In this document: piece after piece, positions 34,790-47,300 of the stretch
Layout of the letters: every line of letters begins with the position of its first letter
Position numbering within the stretch: the first letter of the stretch is position 1
Origin: Dendrobium chrysotoxum
Taxonomy: Eukaryota > Streptophyta > Magnoliopsida > Asparagales > Orchidaceae
Assembly: GCA_019925795.1 (NCBI GenBank)
Contig: CM034309.1
Coordinates: forward strand, 28,762,729-28,826,728
Length of the DNA: 64,000 nucleotides
Direction: 5' to 3'
Notes under the pieces: model-generated
Told to the model about the DNA's origin: nothing
The model's database searches: none
What the model saw: the letters and a program-made list of their open reading frames with translations, nothing else
Program-made: the position numbers and the translations under genes

Positions 34790-36366
34790 TGTAATGGATT
34801 TACTTTGACTTTGAATCTTTACCATAAGTCAAATGGTACTAAATTAATTATAGAGAAGTCTAGAATTTTAGCTGGGAGAGAGAGAAGGCTAGTCACCAAA
34901 ATGTTCAGGGGAGCACCAAGGTGCTGGGGATTCTGGCGCTGCAACATTGAGCTCTCCGCTTGAGGCCAATTCTGCGGAGGCACCGCTGCGATGCCCAATT
35001 CACTATTCATGAGAATTTTGGCGAATCTTGAAGATTCTTTGAGAGCGCGGTAGCGCTGGGATGGTGGGCACTATGGTGTTTGGTCAAAATGAGTGTTTTT
35101 TAAAATAATAAATAATCTATTTGTTTAACTCCCCCCTACCCTAGCCATCCTCGTCGGAGGAGAGAAGAAGAGGAGAAGGAAAAGAGGAGAGAGAAAGAAG
35201 AGGAGAGGGTTTGGAGTCTAGAACTTGGAAACCATCAATTCAATTAGTTAAGAAAATTATTTGACTCGAGATGGATAACCTATGTTCTATTTCTGATTTA
35301 AATTCTGAAATTTCTTTAAAGATATGCTTAAAAATATAATTTTCATAACTTTGGGAAAGTTTCACCATGTAATTTTTAGTATAATGCTCTACACTTTATT
35401 CTAAACAAGTTAACTATAAAAATGCAGCTTTGCACTGGTTGTTTTACTCTGTATAAATTTTTAAAGATTTTGTACAAGTGCACCACTACTGAACCCCCGT
35501 ATAGTTAGGAAAATATATTAAAATGACATTTATATAATCTCTATAAATTTAGTAATATTCTAGAATATTTTGAGTTGATATCTAACATTTGGTGAAATTT
35601 TCATAAAACTAGACGACTTAAACACTTTAATTTAATTATTTGATTACATTATATGTGCATTATTATGCGTTTCATAACATTCTGGAATTCTATTATGAAA
35701 AGGAAAGTGCACTGTGAATTCTCTCCTTGAGCCCAACGAAAATGTACAATTATTTTATACTATTATGTTTTGCTCTGACCTCTGAATTGGTTATGTTATT
35801 TAATTCCTCTGCTCTGTTATGGTTTATGCTCTGCACCTGCTTAGAGTAGGTGAGAGGTGGTAAAAAGGGAGTTCTAAGCTGACATTGAATCATGTGCATT
35901 GGTGCATCCATAGTAGCATGTGAGTTTAATTTGTTTTGTCGTCACACTTTGTATTTTGTAAACTCTATTCTGTTATAAGTTTGAATAAAGTTGTAAATTC
36001 TCTGTGTTCTTTCTCATTTCAATTGTATTGTGAATTGAATTCTCTTATGGAGAAAGGTTGGCCCATTGAATCCAATACTCATGTTGTTGTTTAAAATATT
36101 TCAGGAAAAGGGAAGGGTCTTGCTGAATAAGTTGTTTCTGATAGGGAGCATATAAAATTTGGGTCTATAAGGTGCACATTATTTTGTTAGTTCAATTTTA
36201 TTTAAGTATTTTGTTGAAATTATTGTATTATGAGCTATTATTTAGGGATTCTGAATGTAATGAAAATCTGCATAGGAGGTCATGTATATTTTGATGTATT
36301 ATAATTGGGGGTTAAAAATCTATTTTTTGAAGGTTAAATTCCTCCCTTTGGTCATGAGGTGTTACA
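34790..36366 (+). mobile_element. Probable old solo LTR
   Basis: A 1,577-bp segment beginning TGTAATGGATTTACTTTGAC and ending CATGAGGTGTTACA, i.e. TGTAA...TTACA ends. The flanks are ATTTA (34785-34789) and ATTAA (36367-36371), one mismatch from a 5-bp TSD. It carries a purine-rich leader (35155-35210). Its start resembles that of the minus-strand segment at 27042-29102. No coding domain is present. Confidence 0.45.
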
Positions 36367-36371
36367 ATTAA

Positions 36372-37560
36372 TCTTCCAATCTCCCTTTAATATCTTCTTG
36401 ATGATGTGGAGCCATATAAGATCTCATTGAAACTTTTTTTTTTTCCATTCAATGTCAATTATGTCCACTCTTATAGCATTTTTACGATTTAATAAGCTGT
36501 GTCTCTATAATGGATTGAATTCTATTTATTTCATTTTAGAATATTTTGGCTCACTTACATGTATATACTATGAAGAATAATCATTGCTTTTAGCACAAAG
36601 CCTTGGCATGTCATGAATGGAGCTCACATTATTGAACTATGTATCATTTTATTGATTGAAAAATGAATATTTTTGTATTCTTTTATTATAATTAGTTTTG
36701 TGAAATATCATATTATTTATAACTTTATATAATGCGCATTTTTAAGCATATAATTTTGGATATGGTAATAGGTTGCTTATCAATGTGATATAAATTATTA
36801 TTTATTATTCTTTCCCATTGCTTTTGATTATCCAATTCTTAATTATAAACTTTATGAGCCTTCTAATGTTAGTTGCATGATGAACCTAGAATTTCATATA
36901 TTATTAGAGTATATAGTACTCTTGCATTATCATACAAATTACATGGCATATATTTCATGTAGCATGACTAAACATTACTATACTCATCGGCATTCAAAGG
37001 GAATTTATGTCCATATGGTATTCATGGGTGCATGATTTAAGAAATGCATTGATGCTTTGCAATTTGATGAGTTATCGTATCATGCATTCCTATACCTACA
37101 ACTATAGCATTATGATGATTTGATAAGTTGTGTCACTAGTTAAGAGTGAATTCTCTTTATTCCATTTAAGAATCTTTTCGTTCTCCCAAGACTTAGATAT
37201 ATGTTCTCAAAGATAGTAATTGATTTTATAATGGACTCCAATCGAACAAGCTCTTGAGGTCCAAATCCTAGGCAAGCCTCGAATGGAACTCAAAATGATC
37301 TACTTTATTTTATATTTATTTATTATACTTTGCATTATTTTGTATTCCAACTAACATCTAATTTTGTAAAATCTCTGTATTTGAAGTACTTTACACCATA
37401 AAGTAATCCAACCAAAAGTCCGTTAGTTCAATTATAAATTTGTTGAAATCAAAATATAAATGAATTTGAATAAAAAGTTTTAAAAATTTTAATTAAATAT
37501 TATCCCAAATTTTTTAATTCGAATTTTTGACGCACGAAGGCTTTTTGGCATGTTTTCTCC
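36372..37560. other. AT-rich DNA upstream of the isopeptidase gene
   Basis: No coding frame or element end is recognised. It probably contains distal promoter sequence of the gene at 38191. Confidence 0.4.
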
Positions 37561-37779
37561 AACAAATTCCCCAAGAAAATTTCTGACCCTCGCTTTTTCA
37601 ACCCGGATTGCCGAAACGTTGAGGAAAAACTTGCTCGCAAAACTCACATGAAAGAGAAATGTTATTGGATTTGCATTTCGGTCGATCCAAATGGCGTTGA
37701 AATTGCATTGAAATTGATTTCTTATATTAATTCGGGGTTCTATTAGTTAGATGCTGGTATTTTCTCGAGCTCGAGTCTT

Positions 37780-38190
37780 GAGAATTGTTAAGCGGGATAT
37801 TTTTTCTTCCCGGGCGGTGCAGCTCCTGAGCGTCTTAGCGACCAAATCCAAACACGGAACAGCTTTTAATTCCCAGCTTAGTGGGGCCACTCCTTCGATT
37901 CCAACCCACGTTGATCTGTGATCTGCCCATCTGCTTCTCGGCCGATCTAGTTAGGGCTAACGGAGCAAGGCCGAAAAATTCAAAGAGAAGGTTGAGGCCG
38001 GTAGTGCCGTGGTGGCGCCGGTGGTGGAGAGAAGCTGGAGCCGGAGATCTAATAACTTTGCAGAGCGTTCTCTGCCGCCGTAGTTTTTCTATTATTGTTT
38101 TGCTTCTTCGCCTTTCCGGTTATCTTCAGTGATACACCGTGAGCTTGTGGAAAAGTATCTAGGGGACAGTGAGAAGGGTAAGGGGAGAGA
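37780..38190 (+). promoter_or_regulatory. Proximal promoter / 5' UTR of the DeSI-type gene
   Basis: A GC-rich, non-repetitive stretch against AT-rich surroundings immediately upstream of the first coding ATG, typical of a plant promoter plus 5' UTR. No clear TATA box is present. The sequence just before the start is purine-rich (AAGGGGAGAGAATGATG). Two adjacent ATGs (38191, 38194) are available. Confidence 0.5.
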
Positions 38191-38328
38191 ATGATGAAGG
38201 AGGTGGTGCTGCACGTGTACGACGTGACAAACAGCGGATCAGAGAAGACGAACAATACGATCTTGCAGATCAACAGGATCTTCAAAGATCGCATCGGCCT
38301 CGGCGGCATCTTCCACAGCGCCATTCAG
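38191..38328 (+). CDS. DeSI-type gene, coding exon 1 (residues 1-46)
   Basis: Encodes the first strand (VVLHVYDV) and the loop with catalytic His42 (GIFHSAIQ). It ends at CAG in phase 0, followed by GCACAC rather than GT. Reading on without splicing meets a stop after six more codons, so the exon must end here to join VYGDEEW of exon 2. Confidence 0.9.
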
Positions 38329-41300
38329 GCACACCATCCAAACCTCTAACCCTATAATTTAACACATGTCGTTTGCGTTGTCTGCAAATATGTAGAAGTT
38401 ATTGATCTAGCGTTTTTCTGATCCCGGCTAGATATGGTTTAACCGCTTTTATTCTTCGAATTGCTGCTTCCATTTTTATTTGTGTTTTCTTTTGTTTGAA
38501 TGGTTGATGGATCTTGCGCGGGGAATGAAAACGTAGCTCGTTATGTGGTATTTGTTGAAGAATCTAGGGCAAGCAAGTTCTCCATGCTCTAGTTCTTCGA
38601 CCTCAACTTCGTAAATTTGTGGAAAGTGAGGTTGTGAATAGGAGTGTTTTGTTTAGAGGAGCAGTGATTTTAAGAACGCTAATTCTTGCATCAATGGCAT
38701 ACATTTTGCCGAAGATAATACATTGAGCATTACCGAAAATTTCTGAAGCTTTTTTGAGAAATAAGTACACATATGTGATATTTTAATCAGTTTCAACGAC
38801 CTCTTGTTTTAGACTCCGTCCTTCTATTCTCTACAGAATTTTGCACGAGCAATGATTCTCACTTTTTCGGGATTATATTCAAAACCTAACCTATGAGACA
38901 CGCCCTTTAGTGATTGTTATATTTCAATTGAGTATGCCGCACTTCACAACAGTGCATACCGCATAGCATGGTGTTGAAGCAGCATAGACTCTCGGACTGC
39001 AGGATGCTTTATATCACCAGCTTAGTAACGAGCCACTGTTATTAAGTTGAGTTACCGGAGACTAGATAGCTTTAAACTTAAAAAAAGAAAATTGTCATCT
39101 TTTCCTCCACAACCTTTGTTAGACTGAGGCCCTTCTTGTAAACAGTATTTTTGGAATAACTGTGCATTTGAACCTGCATATATATAAAAGAGCTTGGGCA
39201 TTTTTTTTAATGAGCAGGTCTGTAAATAAATTGAAAGCATCCCTAGGTGGCTAACACTTCCTTGTGGTTGTAGTACTAATAATCCATTTTACTTTACTTA
39301 ATTGTGCACTTCAGTTTGAATAAGATCAGGGCAATCTCTAATTTTGACTGCAGTTTTGATATCAATTTCAATCCCATCATGTTCGATTATGTTTTTATTT
39401 CTTGTTTTTTATTTTAAAAAACAACTTCTTATATTAGAAAATATGTTTGGTTAATGATTTCTATTTTTTTTGGCAAACAAATTAATGTGTTTTTAAAAAA
39501 CTTTTAAAGTACCATATAAGGTGTTTTTATCTGTTTTTGAAAGTCCTATTGTGAAAACAGGAAATAAATACACAAACAAACATATTTCTGCTTTAAGTGG
39601 AAAAAAAAACCAAAACAAATAAATAGAAAGCAAAACAAAAATGAAACACAACCAAACACGTCCTTAGTGAAAGTCTCAATGATATAAAAAAGATTAATCT
39701 GATGTCAATTTGGATGAACCCTTGTTGATGGTCACTTTGTTAATTTTCTTCTTTCTTATCCTCTCGAAATCATCTTTGAATTGCTCAATATTTTTTCTTG
39801 ATTTCACCCTTAATGTTGATACAGAATTAAAAAGGAGCATAGAAAGAGATCTTTTGAGAGAAAGAGGTAGATTGTTTGGCTTAGAGGGGAATTCCAAGTA
39901 GAAGGTACTAAACTTTTGGATGAATTACAATTTTGAATGTAGGAGAAGAAAATGTTAGGGAGGAAAGAGGGGAGATAATAATGGAGAGGGAATATTTCTA
40001 AATTTTGTTCATAATTGGTTAATTCAATTACAAGCAATAAGGCCCTTATTTATAAATTTAGAGTTGCATTTTAAAATTAAATGTTTAAAAACTGAAATAT
40101 AGACATGTCTAATAAATATTATGATTGAATTTGAAATAAAGGTAATATTAAAAGTTGATTACATTAAAATTGATATGACATTCATAAAATAACCTAAAAT
40201 ATTAGATAAATCTAGAATAATTTTGATGTCTGGTATTGCATCATGAAATACCTCTTGGTTCTATTTCATGTTTTTTCTGATTCACCATGTGCTTGCAATG
40301 GTGTGTTCTTGATTTAGTTATGATTTCGGTTTTGACAATGGTGGTGGTTCAAAGAGGTCTGCATTTTAATTTATTATCATAATGCCCTTTAATTTTGTAG
40401 GTTTATGGAGATGAAGAATGGTCGTTTGGCTTCTGTGAAAATGGTCCTGGAGTTTTTAATTGCCCTCCTGGTAAAAACCCAATGTATACCTATCGTGAGA
40501 GGATTGTCCTTGGAGAGACTAGTTGTTCATTGTTAAAAGTAAAACAAATATTGAGGGATCTTAGTCGAGAATGGCCTGGTGACTCTTATGATCTTCTATC
40601 AAGAAATTGCAACCATTTTTGTGATGTATTCTGTGAAAGACTTGATGTGCCAAAATTGCCAGGTAACATAGGCTCTAACTTTAAGGAATGGAAGTTGCTT
40701 ATTATATGATTTACCATTGCCTAATACACTTTGTTACTTTATTGTTGTTTGGTTATCTATATTTATACTTTATTAATTTGCATATTGTTTCGACAAGCTC
40801 ATTTTTGCATATTAGCCTTCCTAATTAATATTTTTGTGGAAGGGTTTCAACTTTGATTGACACTTCATGATATTGGTTATTGGGTATAATTCAGGTCATT
40901 CCACATTAGATTTGTATCTTCTATAAATTACCTTTAGAACTTAAATCATTATTTAAGATTTTGGTATTTTTCTAAGCAGATGTAGGAATCAGTATCATGC
41001 TCTCTTATATTATCATGCATCAATAACATACTTTTCCTTTGATTATCCCTTGCCTTTTACCTGCAGAACGGATTAAATAGTTTCTGATGCCCATAAATCA
41101 CTCTTCCTTCCATGCTTCCACATAGGCTTTGGAAAGGGTTTGGTGTTCATTACTTGTTAATGTACTCTCTTGTTTGTTGGTCGAGTTTTTAAGTGGAAAT
41201 TAGTTCCAATATGCAGACACTTTTTATTCTTATCAAACGATGATGTTGTACTTCTTGAATATGTTATTAGATCTGGCACAATAGATGAATGTAGGACAAC

Positions 41301-44300
41301 TAGAAGAGACAAAGAAGCGGCGATGCTTAAAGCAAAGGAGAAATGAGGATGATGGAATCAAGTAGTGCTATTCCAGCTACCTCAACCAGTTCAATAGTTG
41401 TAAGAGAACAGATTTTAGTTACATGGAGTAAACATTCATTTATAGACACTTGGTATCCATCTAGATGTGATATGGATTCATGAATCCTCTATAGCTCCCT
41501 CCAGCAATTGTTGGTATATTTCGTGAATCTTTCTCATCTTTATTTCTCCCTATTCCTCTACTTTAAAAGAACTCATCCTCAATCAATTTCAATTCCTATA
41601 TTTGTGAGCAATGGGGTGCAATAAAATATTGATTCACTTTATAGAATTCATGGAGTGTAAATTTAGTAGTAATATATCTAGTGGTGCGATTGTGACATTT
41701 GGTGATCAAGTTATCAAAAAGAGTACATGTTTTAGATATCTCGGGTCTATTGTTCAAAGCAATGGTGAAATGGATGGGAATGTTATTTGTAGAATTCAAG
41801 TGTGGATGGTTGAAGTTAAGGAATGCACTGGGTTTTGTTCTGTGATAGCTCAAGCTTAAAGTTAAAATTTTATATGATGGTGTTGAGACCTACAATGCTT
41901 TATGGCGCAAAATGTTGGCCATTAAAAGGGAAGCATAAAATTAAGTTAAGTGTTGCAGAGATGAGGATGCTCAGGTTGTTGAGTGGCTTTGCACTTAGAG
42001 AGCGCGGAACGAGTATATACGTGAAAAGGTTAGAGTTGCTCCAATAGTAGATAAGATTAGAGAGTTGCCTTAGATGGTTGATCACATAAAATGTCAGCCT
42101 TTCAATGATCGTGTTAGGTGAGTAGATTTATTAGATCCAACCTATGTTAAGAAAAGTAGACAACAACAAGAACAACAACAACAGCATCAAGCATTTGTCC
42201 CACTACTCGGGGAATAAATTGGTAGAAAGTATTAAAAATGATATTTTTTTAATTAGATTTAAATCAAAAGTTGGCTCTTAATATGACACAATAGAGAAAA
42301 ATAATTTATATAGTCAACCCCACGTAATGATATAAAGGCTTGTTGTTGTTGTATTCACTTTATAGGATTATTTGACATAGAACAATGCTTGAGCTAATTT
42401 ATTGAGCTTTGAAATACTACCAAGAAATTGTTTATATGCAATGTCATCATTTTAGTAAATTTTTCTCATTGTTGTTTAGATTAATTCTCAATATTGATTA
42501 TATTATTTGGTTTGCATGTGTTTAATGCATTTTTGAGCAGGTTCATCCTGGTGAAAGAAATTAATTATTTGGTTCTTTTATCAAATACTGTCTCCCCTCT
42601 AATTTCATGCCTATTATGACCAAAAAATCCCATCCCCTTCTTAAATTTGATTTAAAAGATTTATTCATATATCTTCCCTGCTCAGAGCATTAACTAAAGA
42701 TAAAAGGATCAAAATGGTTCTTCAACTCTTTGTGAGGGGTCAAAAGAGTCCCTAACTCTTTGAGTGACCAATTTGATCCCTCAACTCTTTAAAATAGGAC
42801 ATTTTTTTTTCTAATATCTAATGTTGGAGTTAATGATGTTAAATATAAGGGTATTTTGGTCATTTTTTAATTAAATATAATTGTCAAGAAAATTATATTT
42901 TTTCTAAAATTTTTTATTAAATGTTTCTTTAGTAAAAAAAATAGTTTTAATTTAAAAATTTTAATCATATTTTATAAAATATGATATTTATTGATTTAGA
43001 GAAATCAAATGCAAATAGATGTTATTTTCAACTTAGTCACACTAATTTTTACTAATCATATTTTATAAAATATGATTAAATTTTTTAAAATTAAAATTAA
43101 AATTATTTTTTTATTAAAGAAACATTCAATAAATATTTTTTGAAAAAATTATAATTGCTTGAAAATTTTATTTAATAAATATTTAATTAAAAAATGACCA
43201 AAATACCTTTACATTTAACATCATTAACTCCAACATTGGATGTTAGGAAAAAAAAAATCTCATTTTAAAGAGTTGAGGGATCAAATTGACCCCTGAAAAG
43301 AGTTGGTGACCATTTTGGTTCCTCACAAAGAGTTGAGGGATTATTTTGATCCTTTTCTCATTAACTAAATGTAAAATGGACATATATGTTGACTGCTAGT
43401 AAGACTCTAGGTACTCTTCCATGTGAAGATCCTAACATATATTATAAGTTAGATAATGATGAATAAAAATCCTAAAATAATTTAGTCTAGTTTATGTAAA
43501 GATTTATCAATATTTCTATTCTTCTCTACTCTTATTGATGCATCATGATTCTAGTGTATGAATTCTCAACCTGGATGTGATTCGAAGCATGTCTTTCTCT
43601 ATGCTAATCTTGAAAATTCCATGAGACCACCTTTGCCATATTAAGTTTTTTTCTTATTCTCCTACTCTCAATATTCACTCATATCGTATGTGGCCTTGTG
43701 AATGCAACACAAATATGATGTTTAGAGACTTGATTGAAGCTTATGGGTTTAGTTTTTGCTTTCCTTTATTTCTTGTAGTTCATCACATGCAACACTAATA
43801 GAATGGGCTTGAAAGCCTTGAATCCTTACTTTAGAAAGCGGAATGGCCTACTTTGCTTGCTATTTTCCTAGTTTCCTCACGTCTTTTGTACTAGAATTAT
43901 GTCTAATATCATAATTATATTTTGTCTTGGTGCAAACCCCACTTCCTTTTTCGAGTAGCTTATAAAAACAACATAATCCATGCAGCCAAGTGTCTATTTT
44001 TGATAATCATAGAAAACTCTCCATCATTATTATGGGTTTAGCCCTACCCTCACTTCATTGTTGCTTTAGTTCACTCCATCACATTCGCTACCTCAAACTC
44101 TTTATCACTATTCACTATTTCTTATACTTTTTTAGATTGGTGTTGTGATTTCATGTTAAATTTTGAAAACAATTCTACTTGTAGAATTAAAAAAGTGCTT
44201 CCAAATGCATTTGTGTATCCAATATTATTTTTGAAAACAATTCTACTTGTAGAATTAAAAAAGTGCTTCCAAATGCATTTGTGTATCCAATATTATTTTG

Positions 44301-47300
44301 CCTTCGATAAGCCATTACGACAAAATTGCAGTGTATACTAACATAGTAAGATGTATAGCTTTCATTTTAAAACCATCATCATCATCATCATCATCTTCTT
44401 AACCTAACAATCTAGTATTGGCTATAAATTCTAATGCTTCATTAGTTCTAATTGGGTGATATATTGTGTGTTAACTTTATTTTATGCTTTTTTACAAAAC
44501 TTTAACCCATACTACCTTTAGTTTATCTATTTTTCTTTCTAATACTCTCTATTAATTTTTTTACTTTGTTTTTTGGTGCATCTTCTAAATGTTATTGTAA
44601 ACGGCCAAACTATTTAAATCTATTTTTCTCTACTTTTTTTTAATATATGTTATTTTTGCCGGCCCTTAAGTATAAATTTTTTTTTTCATTGTGTTCTTTT
44701 CTTTCTAGTTTTAACATATGCCACTCAAAATTGCAATGACATCACTTCTTCTTAATTAGAATTGACCTTTAACTGCACGCATGTTCTCGTAATATATAAT
44801 ACTTTTGAGGCACTTCTTTTCAACCACTTAAGGGCTATTTGGTTTGCTGAAAAAGGAATGCAAAGTTAAATGAATGCAGTGTAAAACAAAATTTGGGTGT
44901 TTGGTTTGATGAAAGAATGCAATATAAAGTTTTAGTGAATTACTTTTTCACTATCTAGTTGATTTTTAATGTATTGTAAACTCACCCAGTTTTGACCAAA
45001 TTCTTTTTTTATCGCAAGCCAATTGAGTTGTCGTTGCCCGCCCCCACCTCATGGTGGGCACTTGGCACTGGTCGCCTGTCATCGCCCACTGCTCACCTCC
45101 AGCCGACCGGTCGTCGACAGCTACCATAAGTCACCACTGCTCGTCGCCAGGCCCGGGCATTGCCTCCAGCCATTACCGCATGCTACCAGCCATCGGTCAC
45201 CAGTCAACTGCCACCAATCACTGGCTGTCGTTGCCGCTGTCGGCCATCAGCATAATTTTATTTATCATTGCATTCATTTTACTTTAAATCAAATAAAAAA
45301 AATATTTTGAATTCCTTTTACACTCATCTAAACAAATTCAAACATTTCAAATATACTACATTCCTTTTACACTACAATTCTTTTTCTTTGCATTCTTTGT
45401 TCAACAAACAGAACAACCCCTTAACTTTAACTTAGAAGTTATGCCGCTCTCCAATCTCCATATCTTTATATCTTGTTATTTGATTTCAAAGATATTTGAA
45501 TTTTTTAATTTTTGATGTCAGTTAATCGTTCTATAGCACTGACTAATAATTGTCAATCTCATATCTACCATAATCACATTTCATTTTCTTACTCCTTGGT
45601 GCGAACCTCTTTATGTTTTAAACTTTTTTTGCATTATTATTCTTATTTTTTAACTCTAGGAGATGCTCACCCGAATAAGTCTATATCATTTGCAAAACAT
45701 TTATATATTGTAGTCAAATAATTATGTATTCTTTTATTTTGGTTGATTATTTATTGCAATTTTTATTTTGGTTACCCTTTGATGGAAGGCAACCGATGAA
45801 CATACTAGGTTGGTGCTCTTAGGAGTGTCTCTTCCTATCCTTCACTCTGTTTCTTTAGGTATTCCCTTGGTTGGCTGATGGGTTGATTCCACGTGGGCTA
45901 CTTTCCTTTGCTTTCCCTTAGGCTGGGCTGTACGTGGCTTGCTCCCCTCTTGGCTAGTTAGAATTCTTGCTGTTTTCCATATTGTTTTCCATATTGTTTT
46001 TCCTCTGCTTGGAAAATCTATTTTTTCTGGATTCTTGTGCTGGCCGTTCCCCTCCTATATGCTATTTCCTAAGCCTCTTGAAAAATTTGCATTGGCTGCT
46101 GTGTTGTTGTGCTGTCGCATGGGTTTCCCTGCTCATTTAATGCTGTGTTGATGCTTCGATTTTCCCCTTGGCAGCTGTTCCTTCGGTCTCTGTTTTGCTG
46201 CAGCTTTGAGGTGTTCCTTGTGGCTAGATGTGTGGTGCTTTAACTACCTGCCTTAATTGCTCTTTTCTCTTTTTCTTCCCTATAAATAGGGGTTGGTTCC
46301 CACCAGTTTGGGCAGTTTTTGGTGAAGTGTTTGCATACAAACCTGCGGGTTGTTCTAGCTTTCTAGCTAGCCTCCTTTCCGCTTCCCCTCTACTACTTCG
46401 TCTCGGTGTTCTTCCTCTTCTTCTCTCTCCACGGTTCCCGCCGCATCTACATCCTTGTTCTTTTGTGAGCGTAGTGGTGTTGGCTGCCTCGTTTTGGTTG
46501 GTATTTGCTAGAGGAGGGTGGACTTGTGTTGGATTATTTCAGTGGTGGATTCCGGGTTAGATCTTTCCTTTGAGCACCTATCCTAATTTTTTGAGCTTTG
46601 CATGTGAGGTGAGCACTTGTTGGTTGTTCTGAGGGTAGCCTTATTTACATTTTTCTATGTATTTTTCCCTACGGATTTCGTAAGCAGTTTTCTAAAAACT
46701 TGTTTCTACTTTTAAGTTTTTAAAATGTGGAAGTTTATGTTTTATTGAAAGGAAAAATTTTCTATTTCTTTCCTAAATGTGCTCCATAAAATATTTAGAA
46801 ACTTAGGTTGCATCATATATAAAAAAGCCTCACTTTAAATATCAATGAGAAGTATCTCCATATCCAATAAAAATGATATGAATACAAGGTTGATTATTGA
46901 TGTTATTCTATTGTGACCAAAACTTTGCTGTTCCACAACTGCTATTTATGCTATCTATTGTTGTGTCATTCATATCTTTAAGAGAAAGTCTATACATATC
47001 ACAATATCTGCCAAGCTTTCCACTAAAATTGATGAAGTTATTGCTTTATCCATGCTTTTGATTTCATGAATATCTAGTGTAAAAGTCTTTGGGTAGTTTT
47101 AATTATTTTAGATGTTTCAATAATATATTAGGGAGATTTTTTATCGTGTAAATAGCATGTCTAATTATAATATCTTCAACAAGTTTTTTTAGGCTCCTTG
47201 TCTCTTTAACGTTGATCAAATCATTTCTTTTGTTGCTTGATTATATTTTATGTTGTCAAGAATAATAGCTATCATATGAAGATCCTATCATTGCTTTTAT

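Noticed and set aside
37881..38132. 83-codon frame just upstream of the DeSI-type start
   Set aside because: It lacks an ATG at its beginning (GTG), overlaps the presumed 5' UTR and has an arbitrary Arg/Trp-rich composition.
45939..46560. Short hydrophobic + strand frames around 46 kb
   Set aside because: They lie in a pyrimidine-rich LTR-like promoter segment within intron 2. Hydrophobicity follows from C/T-rich codons.
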